Source: Paralichthys olivaceus (Eukaryota > Chordata > Actinopteri > Pleuronectiformes > Paralichthyidae). From it: a DNA stretch of 64,000 nt. The position numbers and the translations under genes were made by a program. Positions 48,601 through 59,720 of the stretch are shown here, in pieces (positions within the stretch are counted from its first letter, which is position 1; every line of letters starts with the position of its first letter). The notes beneath the pieces were generated by a model. The model was not told the origin of the DNA. It was given only the letters and a program-made list of their open reading frames with translations, and did not search any database. The DNA lies in contig NC_091094.1 in NCBI RefSeq assembly GCF_024713975.1, forward strand, positions 12,261,001 to 12,325,000. The letters run 5' to 3'.

Positions 48601-49696
48601 TGTACGCTCGCACCAGAGGCTCCGACAAGTATGTTGCCACAAATCCAAACTTTACCAAACCCAGGAACACCTACACAACAGCCATTAATGCACATTTGAG
48701 TTTGGATGTACCAACAAAGCAGGACAGTATTACTTCTGTAGGATGCTGTGTTAACACCTGAATCAGTCCTCCCATGATAGTGGTGGCAGCCGCAACTTGC
48801 ACCCTGTATGAGTCCCGGGCAGCGATGTCCACCTCTGAAGTGACGTTTGTCCCATTCATTATGGGGAAATCCTTATCTGGAGCAAGTCTTTCCGTCACAC
48901 TACCCACCATGATGCTGATCATGGTGAATGTACCTTAGCACAACAGCAACATACGTTATTACAGATGTTGTAATGGCCATTGTATATTAGTCTCCTTCTC
49001 TACTTACCGATGGAGATATGACGTGATGTTCCAAAGAAGAAGTAGATTAATGTTGGATAGAGGGACGAGTAGAGGCCAAATACAGGAGGTAAGGAAGCCA
49101 ACAATGAATATGCCATACCTGTGGAAAACAAGTCTTTCTCAGTTTGCAAACATTAAGTTATACTAGTTTTACTGGAAAATGAAATACTCTCCAGACAGAT
49201 GGTGAATATTAAGAAGCAGTTGAATAAAGTCAAAACTACACATTAGGTTTCTGTTACATGTGAGACAGGACTGAGGTTTTTCTGTAATTTTGTTATCTAC
49301 GTAAACATGATGTCATACCTTGAGGCAAGTGCATTATGCCCACACTGATGCCAGAAATAAGGTCTGGCATGCCATAGTCCAAGACTGAGTATTTGGGCAG
49401 CCAGGATAATACAGGGAAGAAGCTCATCACGCTTCTTTTGAGTTTGGGTACTGAACATCTGGAAAGGATTTGAAAACACAGTCTGATTTCAAAGCGTACA
49501 TTTACTGAAGATTTTGGTCTCTGGTCAAGTAGACAAAGTCATGAAGTTTACTTTACCTTAAGGAGTCTTTAAGTCGTTTGGTCAGAGGAGGGCGCGATTC
49601 AGAGAGTTTTTTTCTCTGTGTTATCTCCTCCAGTCTCTGCTCGTCCAACACGTCCCTCTCCACTCTGTATTTCCCATACCTACGTGCAGAATCCAT
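42669..49696 (-). CDS. slc26a6: SLC26A6-like anion exchanger, complete
   Basis: 19 coding exons sum to 2409 nt (802 aa): 49557-49696 (ATG 49696), 49319-49458, 49008-49118, 48758-48933, 48506-48670, 47435-47587, 47073-47155, 46564-46711, 46316-46429, 45891-45968, 45673-45768, 45437-45543, 45254-45323, 45075-45167, 44357-44467, 43734-44129, 43134-43188, 42899-43044, 42669-42695. Landmarks: sulfate-transporter signature ([20 protein letters not shown]), [48 protein letters not shown] entering the STAS domain, a Lys/Arg-rich STAS insertion, then [14 protein letters not shown]. It ends STKL, a PDZ-ligand-like tail as in human SLC26A6 (TRL). The family exchanges chloride for bicarbonate, oxalate, sulfate or formate at apical epithelial membranes. 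Other SLC26 members are possible, but tail and synteny agree on A6. Confidence 0.93.
43271..43400. repeat. Dispersed fish repeat in an slc26a6 intron
   Basis: CCATCCATCTATCTATCC, then ATCTATACC, TATCCTTTGAGGGTC and GCTGACATTAGGCGAGAG follow the layout of a very common teleost interspersed repeat. No coding capacity. Recognised by pattern memory, not by alignment. Confidence 0.5.
43408..43545. mobile_element. Partial second copy of the 42244-42594 MITE
   Basis: Internal blocks AACATGG, GTAAAGAGGACC, ATGTAAATATAAAGT and ATTCATACAATTTAGAT recur in the same order as in the full element about 1 kb away. The terminal repeats are missing. It lies in the slc26a6 intron between exons 43134-43188 and 43734-44129. 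Confidence 0.65.
44735..45045 (-). mobile_element. Decayed MITE of the AGGGCTGCAAC type, minus orientation
   Basis: Read on the minus strand it starts AGAGCTGCAGCTAGTGATT and contains CCAAACCCCAAAGATATTCA and AGAGGCTGAAACC, in the order of a widespread fish non-autonomous DNA transposon that begins AGGGCTGCAACTA. It is heavily diverged and lies in an slc26a6 intron. Confidence 0.5.
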
Positions 49697-49699
49697 TGA

Positions 49700-52600
49700 G
49701 CTTACTCTGTCAAACTCTGGGCAAAGTTTACTTCAAATGGCTCATCGACCTGTTCACCAAATGCATACGCTCCAGCTCAACTGAGGACCAGCTGCAGCAG
49801 AACAATGTCAGCAGTGACTGGACAGGCCTTAAATTCTTCTTTGGCCACAAGACAGCTGACTCTGAGGCTGCAGGGACCAGAGGTGTGCAAAATATTTTAA
49901 CTGGAACTTCACCTGCCCCTCCCTCCCACCCACCCTGTCTTCACCCCCTAGATACTGCACCACCCCCTCCTCCAACCCCCTTCATTATAAAATACACTTC
50001 ATTCAATTTTGGTACAGAGTAATGACAAAAAAAAAAGGTACATACATACATTTGGTTAAATTTGGTCATTTGTTTGTAGAAGACATCACTGGTTTGGTGC
50101 AGATTAACTCCAGCACATAACTTACAGACGACGTTACTGTGTCCAACAGAAACCTGGTATGAACTGGGCAGTTTTTCAAAAATATGCCACACTGCTTTAC
50201 AACTAAAGAACTGGTGGTGAACACTAAGACTTATATACTGTAAATACCTGGGTGTTCACCTGAACAATAAACTGGACTGGACCGATCATGCCACTGCGCC
50301 TCTTGTAGTATGAACGAGGAATATGGTGTTGGCTCCCTGTAGGAACTAGTCCCCCTGTACTTTGCATATAGTAGACTACTTATTTCCCTATCATTGTAAA
50401 TATTTAAATGTGTTAATATTTAGTTCTTTTATCGAATTAGGAGCTCTTTTGCTCACTGCTGTTTTTGGTCCTATGATTAGTTATTTTCCCCTAATTTCTT
50501 AAACAATATTAGTTTATTTGTCTTTTATTCCCTTTCATTAATTTGTTGTCAGTGTCACTGATTAGCCTTAATGGTGTTGTTGAGTTGCTCCTGTTAACAT
50601 TATTTTTTGTTTTTTTGTTTGGTGATGTGAACACAATAAAACGGTGTTACTGTTCTGTTAATATTAGCAATATCATATTTAACTTTCTAGTTTTGTAATA
50701 AATAATTATTTTTCTAACCCTACTTTCCCTACAGCTTTTATTCATGGAGCAAGTACTTTATCTTTTAAAAACTATTTTTGAACTGGAAACTCACGTCTCT
50801 GCTTCCCTTCTTTGTGAAAGAACATGTGTACTTATTGGGTAGTTATTCTCTAGGTGGAATTGGCATCGTTGCGTTCCTGTAGTCAAGGTCTTTCTGCTCC
50901 GTTACATGTGCAATATTAATTTCTGCCGGTGTAATTTATGGCTAATGTGTAATCTAATTCACTGTACATATTCTCACTGTTTATTATTTCCATGCCATTT
51001 GTATTTTTATATTTCCTTTAAGTATTGCATCTTTACTTACTACTCTACAGTTGCAAATTTCTATCTCACTTCTACATCATGTTGCCTAATGTTTAACTAT
51101 ACAGTCATGAAGACATGGACACTGGCATGACAACAACCGGAAGAAGCACAGGAGGCAATTATCATCTTAAAGAGGAGAAAGATTAACTATGCTGAATTTC
51201 AGTTATATGTTTGACATCTGAGTTTCCATCCTCTCTGTTTTTTCCATTTAGTGGCAGAACTAAAACTAACGAACCATGAAATGTCACCTGAAGATCAAGT
51301 TACACTGGTCAACTGAGTCAGAAGTTGTTGTTTTTTCTTAAGGATTCTCCTATACAAAATTACAGGTCAGAAAAGTTGGAAACCTACATTTTCCAACTTT
51401 ATTGTAGTGGGTGCAACAGTCTCAGGAACAGGTATGTTAAAGAATATACATATTAGAAAAGTTATGTCCATGTGTGCTTGCAGTGGACACTGGGCCTTTA
51501 ACAGGGAGCTGTCAGGAAATTTGAATCCCAGCTGGTTGCGTCATTCGAGGGCTGCAAACACGCGAGTGACGCAAACAAACTATAGTGGAGAATTATCCAA
51601 AACAAAGGACAATATCACGCAGAGGAGTGAAACTATGAAAAGTCAAAATAATTCACAGTATCACAATATCACTGCTTTAAAAACCTTCTCAATCCAAATC
51701 ACTCAAACCCTTCTGACCCACTTACTGTCTATTTTTGGGTCAGCGGCTCAGAGGGCCGCAGCGGTGGAGGGGCTACATATCTTTGTTTCAGCCACTCGCT
51801 GACCCCCCGACTGACAAATTCGGCAACAACATCGACACATGTTGCCCGATGAAAAACATGGATCTCTACTGGTCTTTTTAGACCAAAGATAACAGCAGAT
51901 AAGAGGCGCTGACGACTTTGGTAAGAGATGTTACAAGGAGCTGCTGTACTGCATGATCACTAACATGTTCATAGACAATTGTGGCATTTTGCTTTATATA
52001 ATACTAACCAGGAAAGTTCATCACAATGCTAGCTGCTACATATGTTCATGAAAATGTCATGTTGTTATTGCTGCAGGCATCACCAAGATGCTTCAATAAC
52101 TCTTGGTCAGAATATTTGTGAAGTTGGATTAACTGCAAATCAATCAAAAATAACATATTGCTTATCTTTTCCAAATGTATTTATGTCAATATTTTTAAGA
52201 TTAGGAGGCTACTGCAAAGCCAACAGTTGACATTTCTCAACAGTTTTGGTATTGAAAACAAATATCGCATGACTGTACAATTATTGACATATGGCTTGAT
52301 ATAAGAGCCTGACCAATATGGATTTTTAGGAGCCGATATGAAATGCTGATATAAACAATGACAGATTGCGATATTTCTGCAGGTAAATATATTTAAACAA
52401 AAATTGGCACCGATTCCCAAGATGACATTATCAAACCCTGATAAAGAAATGTAAATGAGGCTTGATATTTCACGGTTTAACCATAATGTAAATTATAACT
52501 ATAAAAAGAAAACATGAATACAACCAAATAGAACTTGAAATAAGAAAATAGACACATTTTACATCACTGTGCATCCTTTCTGTAATGTTTATTCTGATAA

Positions 52601-52710
52601 ATGCTCATATCTGCAAACATAAACACTCATGTGTGTGAGCTCATATTGGATTGGTTAAGTCGAGCTCTACTTGAAATGGTAGTAATTTAGTTTCTGATTT
52701 TGTTTTCCAG
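49700..52710. other. Divergent intergenic region between slc26a6 and kbtbd12
   Basis: Contains an exon-like plus-strand open frame at about 49685-49881 (see findings), a LINE reverse-transcriptase scrap at 50200-50300, AT-rich DNA, and from about 51.4 to 52.0 kb mixed sequence that may be an old repeat. A GACCAATAT/GCCGATAT-type repeat piece lies near 52.3 kb. A splice acceptor at 52709-52710 opens the first coding exon of kbtbd12. Confidence 0.5.
50200..50300 (+). mobile_element. LINE reverse-transcriptase scrap (CR1/L2/Rex-like)
   Basis: Plus-strand translation of 50203-50300 reads KELVV, then KYLGVHLNNKLDWTDHATA, the conserved block after the catalytic part of reverse transcriptase in CR1/L2/Rex-type fish LINEs. 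Only about 100 bases are recognisable, with no flanking intact frame. Confidence 0.65.
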
Positions 52711-52780
52711 ACACCTCTTCACTAGTTGTCCATAAGTGCATAAACTCTCCTCAGTAACTTTTAAATCGAATTGGAGCAAA

Positions 52781-55185
52781 ATGGATCTTACAGGCAAACA
52801 TGGACTGGTCCTGCTGCAGCAGTTGAGGAGGATGAGGGAGTCTGAGCATCTGACGGATGTGGTGCTGGTTGCTGAGGGCATCAGCTTTCCCTGTCACAGA
52901 GTTGTACTGTCCGCCTTCAGCCCTTACTTCCGTGTTATGTTCACGTGTGGCCTTCGTGAGTGCAACAACAGAGAAATATTCCTGCGCGACACCCCTGCAG
53001 AAAGCCTGGCTCTTCTCTTGAACTACATGTACTGCTCCGATCTTCCTCTTACTAACTCCAATGTTCAAGGCATCTCAATTGCAGCTTTTCTCCTGCAGAT
53101 GGACGACGTCTTCACACGCTGCCAGCAGCACATGACCGAGAACATGGACGCCTCCAACTGCCTTGGTGTCTTTTATTTTGCCCGGGACCTCGGTGCAGAG
53201 GAACTGGCTGACCACGCTCAGCGCTTCTTGAGGCAGAACTTTGTCGAAGTCTGCCAGAATGAGGAGGTGCTGGAGCTGGAGGCTCATCAGCTGGGGAAGC
53301 TCCTGAGTTCTGATGACCTTAACGTTTCCAGAGAAGAGACCATCCTGGATGTGGTCCTCCGCTGGGTCAAACACAGCACAATGACAGATGGAGAGGTTCG
53401 TATTTGGCACCTTCCAGAGCTTCTGAGGAAGGTTCGCTTACCACTGATAAGCCCCGACTATCTAAGGGAGGCGATGAAGAGAAATACAGCACTGCTGGCT
53501 GAAGCTGAATGTCTACAGATTGTGAACGAAGCCTTAGAGGCCACAGCGATGCATCCCTCAGCTGCACCGCGTAAACTGAAGCTGCGGTACGGCATGGAGA
53601 CTACAGACCTGCTGCTCTGTGTCGGCAATGACAGTGGTGGGATTCGGTCAAGATATGGCAACTATGCTGAGCGCAGCTTTTGCTATGCCCCATCCACCTG
53701 CCGAACCTACTACATCACTTCACCTTGCTATGGAGAGGCTCTGGGGTATGTGTGCGCTGGGGTTGTAACTAAAGGAAATGACATTATCGTGGCGGGAGAG
53801 GTAGGTGTCCGCAGGATGGCCCGGCAGAAGGTCATGAATGTTGAAATCTACAGGTAAGATGAATATGAAACATTTTACATTTCTTCATTTGCTTGCCTCA
53901 CACAGACTATACTGTTTGTTGTGTTGGGTTGTAGGTACAAAGTCAAAGCCCAAGGAAGCTGGGAGCGCCTAACATCTGCAGAGTACCGCGATTCTTATAC
54001 CCTGGGGTCCCTGGATGACACGCTGTACCTGGTGGGTGGGCAGATGAGGCTGAAGAACCAGTTTCTCATCACTAACTGTGTGGAGCGATGGTCTCTGCAG
54101 GGCGGACCATGGCGGAGCGCAGCACCACTGCCTATGCCTCTGGCCTATCACAGCATGGTCAGAATGAAAGATCGCCTTTATGTGATAGGTGGTCGGACCC
54201 CACAGGTGATGTGATGTGAAAAACACCTTTACTTATGTGTTAATTACACAAAAAACTGCATTCAGCCGTGTGTGACTGTATAAAGAGTTTGTACACTTTT
54301 AGTAACTGGCTCTTCTCAGACTGCACCTGCTCTGCTCTGTCATCCCCTAACTCCCCTTCGTCCAACCAGTCATACCGGACTGATGATGAGCCTGACCGTC
54401 TTAGTAACCGCCTTCTGGTGTATGACCCAAACACAAACAAGTGGACAGAACTGTGTCCCATGAGATACTCAAAGTACCGCTGCAGTGCTGTGGAACTCAA
54501 TGGTGACATTTTTGTAATGGGTAAGATTTTTTCAATATACATATTTCAATCCATATTAGTTCAGATGTATTTCATTTTTTCCTTTTAATCATATTCTATA
54601 TGCACAGACATGATATGGCCATGATTCTGATAAATTATTCAAATTACACTTATTTCTTTTTGGAAAGTTATACAATTTGACAATGACCTGACGATGATTT
54701 TGAACCTATGTATTGTAGGAGGCATTGGCTGCGAAGGTGTGGACCGTGGCCAATCACGCCACTGCCTTGATGCTGTGGAGATCTACAACGCAGATGGAGA
54801 TTATTGGAGAGATGGACCCCCTCTCCCATGTGCACAACTCTCCCTGCGCACCAATGCCTGTAATGCAGGAGTAGTGGGAGGCAAGATTTATGTGTGTGGA
54901 TACTACAAAGGAGCAGGTGAATGAAATGAAACAAAATCCATATATATTTTAAAAAATATGTTTGAAATTGTTTTTGAAGGTAATTCTCCATCTGTGTCTG
55001 CACCACCTTCCTCAGATCGTCACGATGACATAACAAAGGACATTTTGGAGCTGGACCCACGGGACAACCGGTGGACTGTGGTGGCTCGGCACGCGCTGAT
55101 GCACGACAACTATGATGTCTGCTTGGTGGCAAATCTCAACCCAAGGGGACTCATGTCCCCTTCTGCAGACTTAGTGAAAATGTGA
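52781..55185 (+). CDS. kbtbd12: Kelch repeat and BTB domain-containing protein 12, complete
   Basis: Five coding exons, 52781-53853 (exon from 52711), 53935-54205, 54370-54520, 54719-54916 and 55016-55185, give 1863 nt, 620 aa plus stop. The ATG at 52781 is chosen over the in-frame ATG at 52736 because family members start close to the BTB fold. The BTB domain is at residues about 20-125 (LTDVVLVAEG, FPCHRVVLSAFSPYFRVMFT), then BACK (LNVSREETILDVVLRWV), then Kelch repeats (LYLVGGQMRLKNQ, RLYVIGGRTPQ, DEPDRLSNRLLVYDP, GGIGCEGVDRGQ). RYGMETTDLLLCVGN matches KBTBD12 specifically. BTB-Kelch proteins usually serve as CUL3 ubiquitin-ligase adaptors; the substrate of this one is not known to me. AATAAA near 55868 is the likely polyadenylation signal. 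Confidence 0.9.
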
Positions 55186-56443
55186 CATCCCTGTCACATC
55201 AGATCAAAGTCTGTTTGTTAGAGTTAGTGAAGGATATTAATTATTAATGCACTTATCGCTGGGCCAAAGGCAGAGAGGTAGAAAGATTCTTAGTGCTCTG
55301 CATGAAAGAGGAAGTTGATGATTTGCACGTTTCTGAATGAAAATAGAAAGATAATTTGTAAATACTGTTTTCATCTTTTTTTATATTCAGGCCCTTTTCA
55401 CGGCAGGCTTTTGAGACAGGTTTCAAATTTAAAATGAATTTCATTGAGCTGCTTCAGTTTCAGTGTCCTGGTATCCTACATTATGACTCACTGTCACACT
55501 GTCATGTTTTACTGGGACATTTAAACTGGGCGATTATTAATGTTATCAGACATCTCTGTTGTGAAAAAGGCCCATTGTGCAACATCTGCAGAGAAGACTG
55601 ATCAACTGAAACCTGCAGCAGTGAATTTCAAAGCGGAAATATTATTAGCAACACCAGTATATGGTGTCCTTTGCCATTAAACAGGTTTGAATTATGATTA
55701 GACTGAACCTATTTCCATACAAATTAAACCAAAATGCTAAATATCTTTAAACAAATATAATTTATATAGTTTTTCCATATATAGGCTGTTAATCAATTTG
55801 TTGTTTTTTTCTTGAGGTTGTTTTTTAGGTAAGCTTGCCAAATCAAAAATCTGTTAAAAAAACTGCAAATAAAAGCACCGTAGCAATTTTATGAAGCATT
55901 GTTGTTGAGGTATGAACACAGACTGTTTTGTAAACTTTTCAATTGTTATAAAAGTTTTTAACTAATGCAGTCTTACACAAGAAGAACAGCCGAACATGGA
56001 GCAGGGTATTGGTGAGATGTATGCAAGGCGATATGAAGAAGAAACGGGAAGGTTACACTTCTACAACCCAACGTATCTTTACCAGTACCAAATTCAAACA
56101 TCAGTTACAGGAATCGTGAAATAAGATTGTAGACAAATTCCAAAAGAATAAGAATATCTTTGCCAAGCTTTTCAGTTTATTTGTAATTTTAAGTCAACGG
56201 TATGAGTAATGAATAAGTTACTTTTATAAAAAGTCAGCAAAGAGAACTGCTACCAGCAACATTTGTTTTGGTAAGTAAATAAAAAACATTTATCACTGGG
56301 TAAATTTTTCAAAAAACTGAATCCATAAATAACTGAACACAGGCACAATAATAATAAATATATTAATATAAAAATAATACACTTTTTTGCCTCCAGAAAT
56401 ATGAACACAAAGTCCTCACTGCCGTAAGTCTTTTACTCATTGT
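55186..56443. other. Convergent 3' ends of kbtbd12 and iho1
   Basis: The kbtbd12 3'UTR probably ends after AATAAA at about 55868. The iho1 3'UTR probably ends below TTTATT at 56176-56181 (minus-strand AATAAA). About 270 bases separate the tails. No other gene is seen. Confidence 0.5.
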
Positions 56444-59314
56444 CTAAAAGCCAAACTCAGAATCACAGTCCATGTCAAACAACTGCCAGAAGCCTTTCAC
56501 TGGGGTCCCTGCCTTGGTCTCAGCTGACAGCTTCCCTAAAATGGGTTCGATCTCTCTAAGGCACGCAGAGCTGTTGCTGTCCTGAGACCAGCAGCTGAGG
56601 GGGGTGAGGAGACACCCTGCAGTTTTACTGGACCTCTTCTCCCTGCACAGCACTGACAGACAGTCTGTGTTGTCACGGGTGGTTATCTTTTTCAGATCAC
56701 AGCGTTCACTGCGGGCTGATGAAACATTCTGCACTTTCTTGCAGTTTATCAGAGACTGACTGTTTTCATCAGAGACTGAGCATTTCTTCCTCTGTGAGAG
56801 TGTCGACTGTTTCTTCGTGCGCTTCTTGTAGCTTCTGGATTTCCTCTTTCCAGTGCTGCAGCTGTGATCCTGAGGGAGAACTTCAACCTGTTTGTGTTCA
56901 AGTTCGTGCGGTGTGCATGTGAGCTGTGTGCCTTTGAGCTTGTTGTTCTGAAGGATGCTGGAGGGCGACTGTTCCAGTGAAGTCTGGATGCTCCTGTCCA
57001 TCAATCTCTGAGGGCCAGGTTTGGCTGTATGCTCTGAGACAAGGGTGCTGAGCAGCTTCAGGGCCTCTGCAAGCAAGTTCCGTTCTCTCTCTTGCTCCTC
57101 TCTCAAACTCTCAAGACTACTCTGCAAGATTTGCAGATTTGAACCAAGTTCTGCTGTGGTGTCTGCACTCTAAAGGAAAAAAATAAACAAGTGTCATGAT
57201 CACTGATCAGAATCAATTATCAACAACCACATTTTATTTGAAATTGTAGGTGTCATAACCATAACATGCTATTCACCTTTTTCACACTTTTCTCCAGCTC
57301 TGTCATCACCTCGTTGTGGGAGTTCACTTTAGTGACCAGAATCTCAAAATACTGGGAAATGTCATTCTGAAGACTACTCATATTATTGTGCACTGGGAGG
57401 AACCGATAAAAACAAGATAAAATAGGACAAAAAATTAAAACATTCATGGAACTAGATTAAAAAAAAAAGATTTTAATATTGGGCAAAGTGCACCATCTAC
57501 TGGTGGAAACCTTATTGCCTTGCATACAGACTTTTTCCTAAATTAACTACAGCTGCACTAACTCAGAGTGTAACTATAAATGAATACATATCAGGCCCTT
57601 CTGAAACTTACAAGTTGATGCAAAGTTGTCAAAATTTTCAAGGACTGTTTGGAACACAGCCATATTTCTCTCTGTGCCAGTTACTAGTTGTTTGATCTGA
57701 AAAATGTTGCAGCATTATTTTAACATATTACATCACTGAAGAGACGAGCTGGAAAATTGAAAAAAATGAATGTCTATCATCACTTACATTGTTGAGAGTT
57801 TCTCTTGTATGTTCACTCTCTTTGGCTAAAAGTTCGCTGTTAAAAAGAAAAAAGGTAATTGGGGCCATTTTATGTCTTTTGTCAACTCTAACTTGCTTTT
57901 ATATAATTTCACCCTATTTAACTGAAATTTAACACCGATTGCAAATGTCTCATTTTTTTTAATGTTTTCTAAAAATATAGTATATACGTACAAAGATTTT
58001 TAGTGAAGAAGGCAAAAATTTGTATTACAATTTAACGAATCCCAAAACATACCAAATATTGTTTTCTTTGGCCTTTTTTCTGTCGTCTTCAAATTTATCC
58101 AGTATTCCAAAAGCACTGGTTTTACCCTTCACTTCTCCAAACAGGAGAGGTTTGGTGTGATAAGTGCTTAAAAACTTTGGGTCACTCCCCTAAACAGAGA
58201 AAACACACAGGTTACAAGGCATTAAACAGACATGTTAATCTGAGAGATTATTAACAAAACTGTAACTCGAGCTGTCTCAGAAATAGATGACATTTTCCTA
58301 TTAAAAGCTTTATTAGATTCACACTGATAAACAAGAGGGAATTGTTTTGTGGAATTATCAATACTTCATGGCAACAATAATCTAGTTCTGCCATCGCACG
58401 GCTCATTGATCTGCAAAATTACACACAAAGGCCTGATACAAGCTGAGATCATGACAGTGACAGATACCTCAGGATAATATACTGCAAATTCTCTCATTAG
58501 ATACACTGTTGTTGCCTAACTAACAACAACAACAACAACGTCTTGCTGTTGAAATGGTGGTCGCAGTTTTTTCTCTTTAGGGATATATCGATTTACAAAA
58601 GGAACAAAAGCACAAATATGATCTTTGACTGTGACTCTTTAGCTTTTACATGGTTGATCACAGTACTTAACCAGTGGACCTGTGTTTCTCATGTTTCCCT
58701 ATAAAAACCTACAAGATGAAGCTGATAAATCTCACCTCTTGTGAACTGGACGACAAATTTATTTCCTGAGACATGCTCTGAGAATTGTCGGGCCAAAGTT
58801 GAGACCCGAAGAATAGCTGCGAGTCTGTAAAGCTGGAGTAGCCACTGGTCGACACGTTCCTGTTCATTGTTTTCTCCCCACAAGGTTTAACACGAAATCA
58901 CAAAGACATCATTTGTGCAGCAAAACAAAATCACATGTAGAATTTTGGTCAATATGGAAAACAGTGTTGCTTTTTACTATTATTATCATCTATTGATTTT
59001 CAGTTCACTATTTTGCATGTCAAAAGTTTTTAAAAAGTGAAAAGGGCCTGGTTAAATGAATGACAGCTAAGGAAATGTAATTTAATAGCTTGATTCATAT
59101 TTAATTATTCTTACATTTGAGAAGGTAGAACCAGCTTATATTTAAAACAATTAATCATCAAAATAACTTTTAATCAGCTAATGTACAAAATGATTCTTTA
59201 TGTAAAGCTTGATTTCAGTCCAATGACAAGAAGATAGTAACAGGTTGAAGTTTGAGTTCAGTGAGCTAACCACCTGGTTCCAGCTGGAATACTCAGCATT
59301 TCTTTAATGTTCAT
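56444..59314 (-). CDS. iho1: Interactor of HORMAD1 protein 1 (CCDC36), meiotic DSB factor, complete
   Basis: Seven exons, 59274-59314 (ATG 59314), 58736-58859, 58053-58189, 57788-57836, 57612-57696, 57277-57392 and 56444-57169, sum to 1278 nt (425 aa; shorter than the mammalian protein). The N-terminus MNIKEMLSIPAGTR matches NIKEMLSIPSG of human IHO1. It continues GYSSFTDSQLFFGSQLWPDN, YHTKPLLFGEVKG and LDKFEDDRKKAKEN, then a central coiled coil, then a basic, poorly conserved tail ending DSEFGF (human ends DDDGF). IHO1 binds HORMAD1 on meiotic chromosome axes and is needed with MEI4 and REC114 for SPO11 break formation. The acceptor at 58860 has a poor pyrimidine tract, so that junction is the least certain; an alternative ATG at 58867 would omit the first exon. 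Confidence 0.9.
57492..57503 (-). promoter_or_regulatory. CTCF-like core motif, reverse
   Basis: The minus strand reads CCAGTAGATGGTGC, sharing the 11-mer CCAGTAGATGG with the site at 13783, in an iho1 intron. A weaker reverse match (CCACTAGATGTCGC) lies at 41016-41029 in a p4htm intron. Confidence 0.25.
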
Positions 59315-59579
59315 GATATGATTCATACGTGTTGCTCACCTGTTTGTAAAGAAAACATGTTTTAGCAGCAGCAGTTTTAAAAACCTTTCATGTGAGTTAG
59401 CTTAGTTAGCATTAGCCGAGGGTAGAAACGGCGTCATCAGCTAGCTAACGCTAATTGGCATTTATCACCGATTTTAAGGTTAAGTTAGAGTTAACAATCT
59501 TCACACATAGTTACCGAACTCTTGTAATAATACGTTCAGTGACAGAAAGTGGTTATCGTGGATGAAATCATGTAAAAAT

Positions 59580-59720
59580 GTGACTCACAGCAGGAAACAC
59601 GCAGTAAATGTTCAAACCTCCCGCCATTCGTCCGTCCGGAGCCCAGGCCGCGTTCACGTACCGTCGGACGAGTCAAACCTGCGAGATCATAGCACCGAAA
59701 TAAACGGCGAACAAACACTG
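59580..59720. promoter_or_regulatory. CpG-rich segment upstream of iho1
   Basis: A short cluster of CpG dinucleotides (around CGTCCGTCCGG and CCGTCGGACG) stands out from AT-rich surroundings about 300-400 bases above the iho1 start codon. It probably marks the promoter. No TATA box is evident. Confidence 0.35.

Noticed and set aside
51407-51802. 131-codon plus-strand open frame
   Set aside because: Reads like old repeat DNA, not a conserved protein; no recognised domain or splice context.
58689-58883. 64-codon minus-strand frame over iho1 exon 2
   Set aside because: Wrong frame; the frame giving GYSSFTDSQLFFGSQLWP matches IHO1.
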